The notes beneath the pieces are model-generated. The model had not been told where the DNA came from and searched no databases. It was given only the letters and a program-made list of their open reading frames with translations. Shown piece after piece: positions 53,109 to 61,951 of a stretch of 64,000 bases of DNA (position 1 is its first letter; the number at the start of each line of letters is the position of its first letter). The DNA lies in assembly GCA_028688525.1 (NCBI GenBank), contig JAQTYA010000004.1, positions 1 to 64,000 on the forward strand, read 5' to 3'. The position numbers were made by a program, and so were the translations under genes. This DNA comes from Methylococcus sp. (lineage in GTDB: Bacteria > Pseudomonadota > Gammaproteobacteria > Methylococcales > Methylococcaceae).

Positions 53109-53528
53109 GTGGAACGGCTGAAAGTCAACGCCCAGGTTTCGATTCCGCTGGAGGAGATCGAAATCAGCTTCGTCCGTTCCCAAGGGGCCGGCGGGCAGAA
53201 CGTCAACAAGCTGGCCACCGCGGCGCATCTGCGCTTCGACATCGCCGCATCGTCCCTGCCGGAAACCTATAAGTCACGGCTGCAGGCGTTCCGCGATCAG
53301 AGGATTTCCTCCGAAGGGGTCATTGTCATCAAGGCCCAGCGATTCCGCACCCAGGAAAAGAATCGCGAAGACGCACTCGCCCGGCTGCGCGAGCTGGTTC
53401 TTACGGCGACGGCGCAGAGCAAACCCCGCAAGGCGACCCGGCCGACTTTGGGTTCGCAGAAAAAGCGCCTGGAAAACAAATCCAAGCATGGGCAGCTTAA
53501 GAAGCTGCGGGGCGGAATCGGCGATTAG
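53109..53528 (+). CDS. arfB: Alternative ribosome-rescue factor ArfB/YaeJ
   Basis: SFVRSQGAGGQNVNKLATAAHLRF (GGQ); basic C-terminal tail. Confidence 0.94.
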   Translation: MERLKVNAQVSIPLEEIEISFVRSQGAGGQNVNKLATAAHLRFDIAASSLPETYKSRLQAFRDQRISSEGVIVIKAQRFRTQEKNREDALARLRELVLTATAQSKPRKATRPTLGSQKKRLENKSKHGQLKKLRGGIGD

Positions 53529-54601
53529 CGCCGCGGGTTCGGCTCAATGCGGTTCGATTGAGCCGGGGGGATCGTAGGCATGGGCATTTCCGCGCCGAAT
53601 GCTGGAGTGAAGCGTTCCTTCAGCTCGCCGTTTTCCCCATAGATCAGAAGCGCTTTGAGCCCTTCCTGCTCGGCGACGGCGTAGCCCTTTTGCTCGCCCA
53701 GGCACAGGAGTGCTGTGGACCAGGCATCGGCCCAAGTGGGGTTGGGATGCAGGATCGTGGTCGAGAGCAAATGATGGTCAACCGGGCGCCCGGTTTTAGG
53801 GTCGATGATGTGCGAGTACGTCTTACCCTGGTCTTCGAAGAAATTGCGGTAGGTGCCCGAGGTCATTATGGCGGTACCGTCAGTCTGTTGGACATCCAGT
53901 ATCCGTTCGACTTCGCGCGTGTAGGGCTGTGGTTTTTCTACGGCGACGCGCCAGGGCGCTCCGTTGGCCTTGCGACCCTTGATCTGCATTTCGCCGCCGA
54001 CTTCGACCAGATAGTTTTGAACCCCTTTCGCCTCCAGCAGACCGGCGACGCGGCCGACGGTGTAGCCTTGAGCGATGGAGGATAGGTCGATGCGTAATGC
54101 CGGATCCTTTTTGCGAAGGCGGTGCTCAGGGACGTCGACTTCGAGCTTGTCCATGCCGATATGCGGCAGCACGGCGGCGATTTCGGCGTCGGTGGGCACC
54201 CGGTTCTGGTGGCGGGAGAAACCCCAAAGGTCGAACAAAGGCTTGACGGTCAGGTCGTAGCAGCCTTCGGTCTTGTCGTGAACTTGGCGGGCGATATCGA
54301 CCAGTTCGGCGATTTCGGGTGATACGTTCAGCCAGTCGGTGCCAGTTTCGCGGTTGATCCGGGAGATCTCGGAGTCTTCCCGGTAGTTTGAAAGCTTGAG
54401 GTCGATGTCGTTGTAGACGGCATCCACTGCTTGTTTCAATTCGGCTTGATCCACTTGCAGGCCGTCGAGCACCATCTTGATATGGTAAGTCGTGCCCTGA
54501 ACGTCGCCGGACAGCAGGGTTTCGCTGTCGCCGGACTGGCAGCCGGCGAGCGCGGCGCCGAGCAGGAGTCCGCCAAATCGGCGCAGAGTCGGAAGCATCA
54601 T
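53525..54601 (-). CDS. apbE: FAD:protein FMN transferase
   Basis: Lipoprotein signal; IDLSSIAQGYTVGRVAGLLEAKGVQNYLVEVGGEMQIKG; TYSHIIDPKTGRPVDHHLLSTTI. Confidence 0.94.
   Translation of the reverse strand: MMLPTLRRFGGLLLGAALAGCQSGDSETLLSGDVQGTTYHIKMVLDGLQVDQAELKQAVDAVYNDIDLKLSNYREDSEISRINRETGTDWLNVSPEIAELVDIARQVHDKTEGCYDLTVKPLFDLWGFSRHQNRVPTDAEIAAVLPHIGMDKLEVDVPEHRLRKKDPALRIDLSSIAQGYTVGRVAGLLEAKGVQNYLVEVGGEMQIKGRKANGAPWRVAVEKPQPYTREVERILDVQQTDGTAIMTSGTYRNFFEDQGKTYSHIIDPKTGRPVDHHLLSTTILHPNPTWADAWSTALLCLGEQKGYAVAEQEGLKALLIYGENGELKERFTPAFGAEMPMPTIPPAQSNRIEPNPRR
53541..53564. terminator. Hairpin in 3' end of apbE just past arfB stop
   Basis: GGCTCAAT-gcggttcg-ATTGAGCC perfect 8-bp stem. Confidence 0.5.
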
Positions 54602-54702
54602 GTCAGTCTCTTGGGGCGGTGCGGAAGTCGAGCCGGGCCCTTGCGTGGGAAAAGGGCGCGCTAGCGGGTATCATATGCCGCCTTTGGCACACATGTGCCG
54701 GC

Positions 54703-54960
54703 TTAGCGCCGATCGGGCGGGGTGGTTTGAGCCGGGGCGCTGGGGGCATCCGGCCGCAGTCCGTGCGGACGCAGGAAGCCGAGCGCGTAGCCCAGCAAGA
54801 GCGCCAGGAACAATGCGATAGACAGCCCGATGCGCAGCGTCAGGGCGCGCACGGTGCGGGGCGAGCGGCGGTCGCCGTCTTTGACCAGATAGAACAAGGC
54901 GGAACCCAGGCTGGCAACGATCACGACCAGCACCAGCACGATGAGAATTTTTGGCAGCAT
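54703..54960 (-). CDS. Twin-transmembrane protein (DUF2909-like)
   Basis: MLPKILIVLVLVVIVASLGSALFYLVKD...RTVRALTLRIGLSIALFLALLLGYALGFL; divergent to SURF1. Confidence 0.8.
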   Translation of the reverse strand: MLPKILIVLVLVVIVASLGSALFYLVKDGDRRSPRTVRALTLRIGLSIALFLALLLGYALGFLRPHGLRPDAPSAPAQTTPPDRR

Positions 54961-55013
54961 GTTCGGAATCCTGGGTGGCGAATGCGGCACGTGCCGGCCG
55001 AATGTTAAGAATG

Positions 55014-55742
55014 ATGCATTATAGCTTCAAACCCTCCGCGGTTGCGGTCATTGGTATCGCGCTCGCGCTCCCCTTGTTTTGTGCGCTCGGGGTCTGGCAG
55101 TTGAACCGGGCCGCCGAGAAGCGATGGTTGCAAGCGCAGTTGGCCAGCCAGTCGGCGGAGCCGGCATTGCGGCTGGAAGCGCCAACGGCGGAAGCCGAGC
55201 CGCCGCGCTATCGGCGAGTGACGGCGAAGGGCAGGTATGATGCGGATCACCAGTTCCTGCTGGACAACCAGATTCACGGCGGGCAGGCCGGTTACCACGT
55301 GCTCACCCCCCTCCGGCTCGATGGTTCTGATCTGGCGGTGCTGGTTAACCGCGGCTGGATTCCTGCCGGTCAAGACCGGCAGAGGTTGCCCGAATTGCCG
55401 GTACATACGCCCGCTGCCGAGCTGAGCGGGATGGTGGAGCGCTTCCCCTCGGTGGGCCTGAAGCTGAAAGGCGCGGAAATACCCGCGCCCGGCTGGCCGG
55501 CGACGGTGCAGGTGCTGGAGCGGGAGCCGCTGGAACAGCGCCTGGGCTACCGTCTGCTGCCTTATCAGGTGCTATTGGACGGGGGCGAGGGCGAGGGTTT
55601 TCTGCGCGAGTGGAAACCCGCCAACGTCGATCCGGACAAGAGCACTGGCTACGCCATCCAGTGGTTTTCCTTCGCCGCGCTCGCGCTCGCGCTGTTTCTT
55701 CGGCACGGCTTCAAGGCCGCCGCAGCCCGATCGCTTCCTTGA
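55014..55742 (+). CDS. SURF1 family cytochrome oxidase assembly protein
   Basis: LFCALGVWQLNRAAEKRWL; VLVNRGWIPAGQDRQRLPEL; C-terminal TM NVDPDKSTGYAIQWFSFAALALALFL; start could also be 55011. Confidence 0.92.
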   Translation: MHYSFKPSAVAVIGIALALPLFCALGVWQLNRAAEKRWLQAQLASQSAEPALRLEAPTAEAEPPRYRRVTAKGRYDADHQFLLDNQIHGGQAGYHVLTPLRLDGSDLAVLVNRGWIPAGQDRQRLPELPVHTPAAELSGMVERFPSVGLKLKGAEIPAPGWPATVQVLEREPLEQRLGYRLLPYQVLLDGGEGEGFLREWKPANVDPDKSTGYAIQWFSFAALALALFLRHGFKAAAARSLP

Positions 55743-55776
55743 CTCTATTTCCATGACCTCCCGAAAAGGCAAATCC

Positions 55777-56379
55777 ATGGACTTGACCCCGATTCAGCGG
55801 CGCAACCAGCGCACCATCGTCATCATCGCGCTGATCTGCATCGTTCCCTTCGGCGCGGCCTGGTATTTCGCCCGCCATCCGCAACTGGTGATGGGCGATC
55901 TGGGTAATGTCGGCCATTTGATCAGCCCTGCCGTGCCGCTGGGATTCGGCGAATTGGTCGAGACGCCGGTGACCTCCCCCGAGTCGATGGAGCAGCTCAA
56001 AGGCCGCTGGATCGTTTTGAGCGCCGCGACCGGCGCTTGTGAAGATGCCTGCCGCCAGAATTTGTTCAAGACGCGGCAAATGAGGCTGATGCTGAACAAG
56101 GAGATTCCACGGGTGCGGCGTTTGTTACTGCTGGCCGATCCGAACGCCGCGGGGCCGTTGGCGGATTGGCTGAAGCAAGATGAGTTCTTGGCCGTGGCCG
56201 GGCTGTCGCCGGCGCTGCTCCAGAAGCTCGAAAAGGCCGTCGGCGCCCCGTTGCAGCCGGGCCAGATTCTGCTGCTCGACCCGCTCGGCAATCTGATGAT
56301 GTACTACGATGCCGATTTCGATCCCTACGGCGTGCTCAAGGACCTCAAGCATTTGCTCCGTGCTTCCCAGATCGGCTGA
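55777..56379 (+). CDS. Single-TM protein of cytochrome-oxidase assembly loci (SCO-like fold suspected)
   Basis: Located between SURF1 and ctaA; N-terminal TM; ...WIVLSAATGACEDACRQNLFKTRQMRLMLNKE. Confidence 0.75.
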   Translation: MDLTPIQRRNQRTIVIIALICIVPFGAAWYFARHPQLVMGDLGNVGHLISPAVPLGFGELVETPVTSPESMEQLKGRWIVLSAATGACEDACRQNLFKTRQMRLMLNKEIPRVRRLLLLADPNAAGPLADWLKQDEFLAVAGLSPALLQKLEKAVGAPLQPGQILLLDPLGNLMMYYDADFDPYGVLKDLKHLLRASQIG

Positions 56380-56412
56380 GTCCGAACGGCCCATAACGAA
56401 GAACAACACGCC

Positions 56413-58401
56413 ATGTTCAGAAAACTCACTTTTCTCAGTCTGATCCTTTTATTTGGCGCGCTGGTGATCGGTGCCTTCATCCGCATTTCCGGCGCCGGCC
56501 TCGGCTGCCCCGCCTGGCCCGGCTGCTACGGCGCGCCTCTAGTCGACGAACAATCTGCGGCGATGATGGCAGCCGTCGGCGGCAAGGGGCTGAAGTGGCT
56601 GTGGCTGGATTGGGGGCACCGCTATCTCGGCGCCGCCGTCGGCGTACTAGTGTTGGCGCTCGCCATTATGGTCTGGTGGCTGCCGAGCCGCCGCGGCCGT
56701 GCGGCCGCGCTGGCGGCGGCGCTTCTGCTGCTGGTGGGGGTGCAGGCGGGGCTGGGATTGTGGGGGCATTACGCCACACCGATGCCGCTAGTTTCGGCTG
56801 CGCATCTGTTGACCGGCTTCCTGATGTTGGGCTGCGCTTACTGGCTTTATCTCGGCGTCAAGCCCAGCGTTGAGGCGGCGGCGGTCCGTGGAGCGTTGGG
56901 GCTGCGAGTCCTGGCCCGCTTCGGTCTGTTGCTGCTGCTGGCCGAGATCGCCCTGGGCGGCTGGACCGACGCCCAGCATGCGGGCCTCGCCTGCCCGGAT
57001 TTTCCGACGTGCTTGGGCCTCCCCTGGCCGGATGTGGATTGGGAGCGCGGCTTCACGCTCTGGCCCAACATCGCGGCGGATTACGCCGGTGGCGTGTTGC
57101 CGGTCGAGGCGCGGGCAGCCATCCATTTCGCGCACCGGCTCGGCGCGGTGGCGGCGTTTCTGGTGCTGAGCCTGTTGGCCATGGGGGCCAGTTCCAACCG
57201 CAATGCGGCCCCGATCAGCAAGCCGGCGGTGCTGCTGAGCTTCCTGCTGCTGCTCCAAGTCGGGCTCGGCATCCTGAGCGTCCTGCTGCGGCTGCCGGTG
57301 GCTGTCGCCGTCGCGCACCAGGCGGTGGCGGCGCTGCTGCTGCTCAACGTGGTGCATATCAACGTCTACCTGCGCCGGAGTCTGCCGGAAGCCGCCGCCG
57401 TTCCCGAAGCGGTGCCGGCGCGCCCGCCGGTCGAGGCGGCACCTCCGCCCCCCGCGCCGGAAACCCTGTTCGAGCGTCTGCGCGGCCAGCTCGGCAAGAC
57501 CCGCAGCGGCCTGACGGGGCTCCTATCCGTCCTGGGCCGCGGCCGCATCGACCGCGAGTTGCTGGATGAGCTCGAAGAGCAATTGCTGATGTCCGATGTC
57601 GGCGTCAACGTGACCCGGAACATCGTCGCCGATCTGGGTAACGGACTGGATAAGCAGGAGCTGGCCGATGGCGAGAGTCTGCGCAACCGGGTGCGCGGAC
57701 GCCTGCTCGACATCGTCCGTCCCAGCAGCGTGCCGCTGGTCATCCCGCCGGAAGTGCGGCCTTTCGTCATCCTGGTGGTCGGGGTCAACGGCGTGGGCAA
57801 GACCACGACCATCGGCAAGCTTGCCAAGCGTTTGCAGAACGAGGGCCACAGCGTCATGCTGGCGGCGGGGGACACTTTCCGAGCCGCCGCCGTCGAGCAG
57901 CTCCAGACCTGGGGCGAGCGCAACAAAATCGCGGTGATCGCTCAGCACAGCGGGGCCGATTCGGCCTCGGTGATCTACGACGCTGTGGAAGCCGCCAAGG
58001 CGCGCGGGGTCGACGTGCTGATCGCCGACACAGCGGGCCGTCTGCATACCAAGTCGAACCTGATGGAAGAGCTGAGCAAGATCAAGCGCATCATCGGCCG
58101 CCTCGACGAGACCGCGCCGCACGAGGTGCTGCTGGTGCTGGACGCCGGTACGGGCCAGAACGCCATGTCCCAGGCCAAGTTGTTTAACGAAGCGGTCGGC
58201 CTCACCGGCCTGGCGGTGACCAAGTTGGACGGTACGGCTAAGGGCGGAGTGATTTTCGCGCTGGCGCAGCAGTTCGGGATCCCGATACGCTACATCGGCA
58301 TCGGGGAGGGCATCGACGATCTGCGCGATTTTGACGCCACTCAGTTCATCGACGCCCTGTTCGCCGAAGAAGGGACGAGCGGAGCCGCCCGCTTGCATTA
58401 A
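56413..58401 (+). CDS. Predicted fusion: heme A synthase (CtaA/COX15) - Pro/Ala linker - SRP receptor GTPase FtsY
   Basis: Single 662-codon ORF with no in-frame stop. Codons ~1-322: CtaA with His-bearing WGHRYLGA, SAAHLLTGF, IHFAHRLGAV, VAVAHQAVAALLLL. Codons ~352-662: FtsY NG domain with GVNGVGKTTTIGKLA, DTFRAAA, DTAGRLH, TKLDGTAKGG, GIGEGIDDL. Confidence 0.85.
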   Translation: MFRKLTFLSLILLFGALVIGAFIRISGAGLGCPAWPGCYGAPLVDEQSAAMMAAVGGKGLKWLWLDWGHRYLGAAVGVLVLALAIMVWWLPSRRGRAAALAAALLLLVGVQAGLGLWGHYATPMPLVSAAHLLTGFLMLGCAYWLYLGVKPSVEAAAVRGALGLRVLARFGLLLLLAEIALGGWTDAQHAGLACPDFPTCLGLPWPDVDWERGFTLWPNIAADYAGGVLPVEARAAIHFAHRLGAVAAFLVLSLLAMGASSNRNAAPISKPAVLLSFLLLLQVGLGILSVLLRLPVAVAVAHQAVAALLLLNVVHINVYLRRSLPEAAAVPEAVPARPPVEAAPPPPAPETLFERLRGQLGKTRSGLTGLLSVLGRGRIDRELLDELEEQLLMSDVGVNVTRNIVADLGNGLDKQELADGESLRNRVRGRLLDIVRPSSVPLVIPPEVRPFVILVVGVNGVGKTTTIGKLAKRLQNEGHSVMLAAGDTFRAAAVEQLQTWGERNKIAVIAQHSGADSASVIYDAVEAAKARGVDVLIADTAGRLHTKSNLMEELSKIKRIIGRLDETAPHEVLLVLDAGTGQNAMSQAKLFNEAVGLTGLAVTKLDGTAKGGVIFALAQQFGIPIRYIGIGEGIDDLRDFDATQFIDALFAEEGTSGAARLH

Positions 58402-58405
58402 GCCC

Positions 58406-59068
58406 GTGCTGGAATTCAAAGAGGTCTACAAGCGCTATCCCGAGTTCGGCGAAGCCCTGCACGACGTTAGCTTCCACATCGGGCGCGGCGAGCGGGTCTT
58501 CCTGACCGGGCATTCCGGCGCCGGAAAGAGCACCCTGCTCAAGCTGGTTGCCGTGATCGAACGGGCCACGCGGGGCCAGATCGTGCTAGACGGCCAGAAC
58601 ATCACCCGCGCCTCCAACCGGGAGATTCCTTACATCCGGCGCAAGCTCGGTCTGATCTTCCAGGATTACAAGCTGCTTTATGACCGCCCGGTGTTCGAGA
58701 ACGTCGCGCTGCCCCTGGTCATCGCCGGATTCAATCCGAGCGAGGTCAGCCGGCGGGTGCGCGCGGCGCTGGGAAAAGTGGGCTTGTTGTCCAAGGAGAA
58801 GCGGTTGCCGCAAACCCTGTCGGGGGGCGAGCAGCAGCGCGTCGGCATCGCCCGGGCGATCGTCCACAAGCCGGATTTCATCCTTGCCGACGAGCCCACC
58901 GGCAACCTCGATTCTGAGGCCGCGCAGGAGGTCATGGACATCTTTCGCGATTTCAACGAAATCGGCGTGACCCTGCTCATCGCCAGCCATGATGAGGCGC
59001 TGATTTCCCGTGTCGGCGGGCGCGTCCTGCGCCTTCAACACGGTAGCCTAGCGGAGGCGCAGGCATGA
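58406..59068 (+). CDS. ftsE: Cell division ATP-binding protein FtsE
   Basis: [52 protein letters not shown] start proposed. Confidence 0.95.
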   Translation: MLEFKEVYKRYPEFGEALHDVSFHIGRGERVFLTGHSGAGKSTLLKLVAVIERATRGQIVLDGQNITRASNREIPYIRRKLGLIFQDYKLLYDRPVFENVALPLVIAGFNPSEVSRRVRAALGKVGLLSKEKRLPQTLSGGEQQRVGIARAIVHKPDFILADEPTGNLDSEAAQEVMDIFRDFNEIGVTLLIASHDEALISRVGGRVLRLQHGSLAEAQA

Positions 59069-60063
59069 AGCGGCAGCGCCGCCGCGCTTTGCGGCAGCCC
59101 GCTCCGCCCTCGCGCAGGCGGCGCGGCGGGCCCAGCCTGGGCGACCGGCTGCAGAGCTATCTGGTCTTGCATGTGCAGACGGCGAAAGCGGCACTGCGGC
59201 GGATGCGGGGAGCCCCATTCGCCATGGCGCTGACTCTCCTGGTCATCGCCGTGACTTTGGCCTTGCCCACCAGTTTTCACCTGCTGGTGAAAAACCTCCG
59301 GATGGTCGGAGGTGACCTGGAAGCAACCAACGAGATTTCCCTTTACCTCAAGCCGGAACTATCCAACGATGCGGGGCGTAAGTTGGCTGAGCGCTTGCAA
59401 AGCCACGCGCAGATTGCTGAGGCGCGGTTGATCACCAAGGAGGCGGGGATCGAGCAGTTGAAGGCCTATAGCGGTTTCGGCGAAGCCTTGGCTATGCTGA
59501 ATTTCAACCCGCTACCGGTAGTGATCGGCATCCGCCCCAAGGATTCGCTGGCTCAGCCCGAGCAGGTGGAGCGCCTGGTGGCCGAATTGAAGACTCTGCC
59601 CGAAGCCGATCTGGTGCAGAGCGACATTCAGTGGATGCACAGGCTCCACGCTATGCTCCAGGTCGCCGAACGCAGTTTTGGCGTCCTGGGCGTGCTGCTG
59701 GGGGCGGCGGTCGTATTCATCATCGGCAACACCATCCGCCTGGAGCTGTATGGCCGCCGCGAGGAGATCATCGTGCAGAAGCTGCTGGGGGCGACCGACC
59801 GCTTCATCCGGCGGCCTTTCCTGTACACCGGCTTCTGGTTCGGATTTCTCGGCAGCGTCGGCGCTTGGATCGTCGTCGGCGTCATGCTGCTGGTCGTGCG
59901 GGCGCCGATCCAGCAGCTCAATACGCTCTACGGCAGCGATTTTTCGCTGGCCTTTCTCGGCTTCAGAGAGTCGATTTTGCTCATCGGTGGCGCCTGTTTC
60001 CTGGGTATAGCGGGTGCCTACACCGTGCTCGTCTACCACCTCAGAGACGTTCGGCCCGAGTAG
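59065..60063 (+). CDS. ftsX: Cell division protein FtsX
   Basis: Four-TM FtsX topology, overlaps ftsE; DLVQSDIQWMHRLHAMLQVAERSFGVLGVLL...GRREEIIVQKLLGATDRFIRRPFLYTG. Confidence 0.94.
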   Translation: MKRQRRRALRQPAPPSRRRRGGPSLGDRLQSYLVLHVQTAKAALRRMRGAPFAMALTLLVIAVTLALPTSFHLLVKNLRMVGGDLEATNEISLYLKPELSNDAGRKLAERLQSHAQIAEARLITKEAGIEQLKAYSGFGEALAMLNFNPLPVVIGIRPKDSLAQPEQVERLVAELKTLPEADLVQSDIQWMHRLHAMLQVAERSFGVLGVLLGAAVVFIIGNTIRLELYGRREEIIVQKLLGATDRFIRRPFLYTGFWFGFLGSVGAWIVVGVMLLVVRAPIQQLNTLYGSDFSLAFLGFRESILLIGGACFLGIAGAYTVLVYHLRDVRPE

Positions 60064-60081
60064 CTTCTTACGCCCGTACAC

Positions 60082-60110
60082 TTGTCGAGCGCGGGAACTT
60101 ACGCTAGGGT
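60082..60110 (+). promoter_or_regulatory. Possible sigma70-type promoter for rpoH (TTGTCG-17-TAGGGT)
   Basis: Hexamers with 17-bp spacing, -10 adjoining the CIRCE-like operator. Confidence 0.35.
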
Positions 60111-60136
60111 TGGCACTCAAACCAGTCGAGTGCTAA
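60110..60136. promoter_or_regulatory. CIRCE-like HrcA operator upstream of rpoH
   Basis: TTGGCACTC-aaaccagtc-GAGTGCTAA; consensus TTAGCACTC-N9-GAGTGCTAA, one mismatch in 18 conserved positions, exact 9-nt spacer. Confidence 0.85.
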
Positions 60137-60153
60137 GAAACTGGTGCAGCATT

Positions 60154-61032
60154 ATGACAATAGGGCATCCCATGACTTATGAATTGACTCTCCCGACCCA
60201 GTTGCCGCTAGGCTCCATCGACGATTACTTCGCCGCGGTGAACCGCCTGCCCCGCTTGGAAGCGGACGAGGAGCGGGAGCTGGCAATCCGCTTCCGCGAC
60301 GAGCAGGATCTGGAAGCCGCCCGGCGTCTGGTACTTTCCAATCTGCGCTTCGTGGCTTACATCGCCCGCGGCTACCTCGGTTACGGCTTGCCGCTGGCGG
60401 ACCTGATCCAGGAGGGCAACATAGGCTTGATGAAGGCGGTGAAACGCTACGATCCGGACGTGGGCGTGCGGCTGGTGTCGTTCGCAGTGCACTGGATCCG
60501 CGCCGAGATCCACGAATTCATCATCCAGAACTGGCGCATCGTTAAGATCGCGACCACCAAGGCCCAGCGCAAGCTGTTCTTCAACTTGCGCAAGATGAAG
60601 AACCGGCTGGGCTGGCTCAGCCCCGAAGAAGCCGCAGCGGTGGCCGAGGAGCTGGGTGTGGACATCGAAGACGTCTACAAGATGGAAAACCGGCTGAACA
60701 ATCCGGATATGGCGCTCGAGGCGCACGGCGACGAGGACGGCGAGGACCGCGAAGGCCATGCGCCCATCCATTACCTTCAGCAGGAGGGGGCGGATCCGGC
60801 CTTGCTGGTCGAGCACAGCGAATGGGAAAACCGCCAACAGGAGAAGCTGCACAAAGCCATAGGCCAACTAGATGACCGCAGCCGGGACATCGTGGCCAGC
60901 CGCTGGCTCAGCGAGGAAAAGCTGACGCTGCACGATCTGGCGGCGCGCTACAACGTCTCTGCCGAGCGCATTCGCCAGCTTGAGAACAGCGCCATGAAAA
61001 AGCTGCGTAACGCTCTAGCGGACGCGGCCTAA
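60154..61032 (+). CDS. rpoH: RNA polymerase sigma-32 factor
   Basis: LRFVAYIARGYLGYGLPLADLIQEGNIGLMKAVKRYDPDVGVRLVSFAVHWIRAEIHEFIIQNWRIVKIATTKAQRKLFFNLRK (RpoH box). Confidence 0.97.
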   Translation: MTIGHPMTYELTLPTQLPLGSIDDYFAAVNRLPRLEADEERELAIRFRDEQDLEAARRLVLSNLRFVAYIARGYLGYGLPLADLIQEGNIGLMKAVKRYDPDVGVRLVSFAVHWIRAEIHEFIIQNWRIVKIATTKAQRKLFFNLRKMKNRLGWLSPEEAAAVAEELGVDIEDVYKMENRLNNPDMALEAHGDEDGEDREGHAPIHYLQQEGADPALLVEHSEWENRQQEKLHKAIGQLDDRSRDIVASRWLSEEKLTLHDLAARYNVSAERIRQLENSAMKKLRNALADAA

Positions 61033-61038
61033 TCTCAA

Positions 61039-61066
61039 GGCGAATACGGCGAGAGCCGTATTCGCC
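61039..61066. terminator. Bidirectional terminator-like hairpin between rpoH and metF
   Basis: GGCGAATACGGC-gaga-GCCGTATTCGCC, 12-bp perfect stem. Confidence 0.75.
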
Positions 61067-61074
61067 GCTCCTCC

Positions 61075-61932
61075 TCAGTCCGAGGCGAGCCCCAGCGTTT
61101 TCCAGACTTCTAGGCTGGCGTCGGCTCGGTTCAGCGTGTAGAAATGTAAGCCCGGCGCCCCTTGCTCTAACAGCCGCCGGCATAGTTCTGTCACTACTTC
61201 CATGCCGAAAGAGCGGATCGACTCACGGTCGTCGCCAAAGGCTTCCAGACGTTTGCGGATCCAGCGCGGAATGTCTGCGCCGCACATGTCGGAAAATCTC
61301 GCCAACTGCGAATAATTGGTTATCGGCATGATGCCCGGCACGATGGGAATGTCGATGCCTAGCCGTTCGCAATCGTCCACGAAACGGAAATACGCTTCCG
61401 GGTTGTAGAAATACTGCGTGATCGCGCTGTCGGCGCCGGCATCCACCTTGCGCTTGAAATTCTTGAGATCGCTCGCAGCGCTTGCCGCCTGCGGGTGTAC
61501 TTCAGGATAACAGGCTACTTCGATGTGGAAGTGGCTGCCGGTCTCCGCGCGGATAAATTCCACGAGTTCGTTGGCATAGCGGAACTCCCCTGCCGAAAGC
61601 ATGCCCGAGGGCATATCCCCGCGCAGCGCCACGACGTGGTGGATGCCGTGCGAACGGTAGGCCTCGAGGATCTCGCGGATGCTCTGGCGGGTGGACGCGA
61701 TGCAAGACAGGTGCGGAGCGCACTCGATGCCTGCGCTGCGCTGGATGTCGAGCGCCGTTTCGAAAGTCTTCTCGCGTGTCGAGCCGCCGGCACCGAAGGT
61801 GACCGAGCAAAAGCGCGGCTTGAGCGGCGCAAGTTTGCCTAGGGTTCGGCGCAGGTTTGCCGCCGCTTCCTCGGTTTTCGGAGGAAAGAATTCGAAACTG
61901 AAGATCCGGGGCTTGTTCTCTTGCGTCTTCAT
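61075..61932 (-). CDS. metF: 5,10-methylenetetrahydrofolate reductase
   Basis: FSFEFFPPKTEEAAANLRRTL; FCSVTFGAGGSTREKT; VPGIMPITNYSQLARFSDMCGADIP. Confidence 0.96.
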   Translation of the reverse strand: MKTQENKPRIFSFEFFPPKTEEAAANLRRTLGKLAPLKPRFCSVTFGAGGSTREKTFETALDIQRSAGIECAPHLSCIASTRQSIREILEAYRSHGIHHVVALRGDMPSGMLSAGEFRYANELVEFIRAETGSHFHIEVACYPEVHPQAASAASDLKNFKRKVDAGADSAITQYFYNPEAYFRFVDDCERLGIDIPIVPGIMPITNYSQLARFSDMCGADIPRWIRKRLEAFGDDRESIRSFGMEVVTELCRRLLEQGAPGLHFYTLNRADASLEVWKTLGLASD

Positions 61933-61951
61933 AGCATCCCCTTAAGGAACG

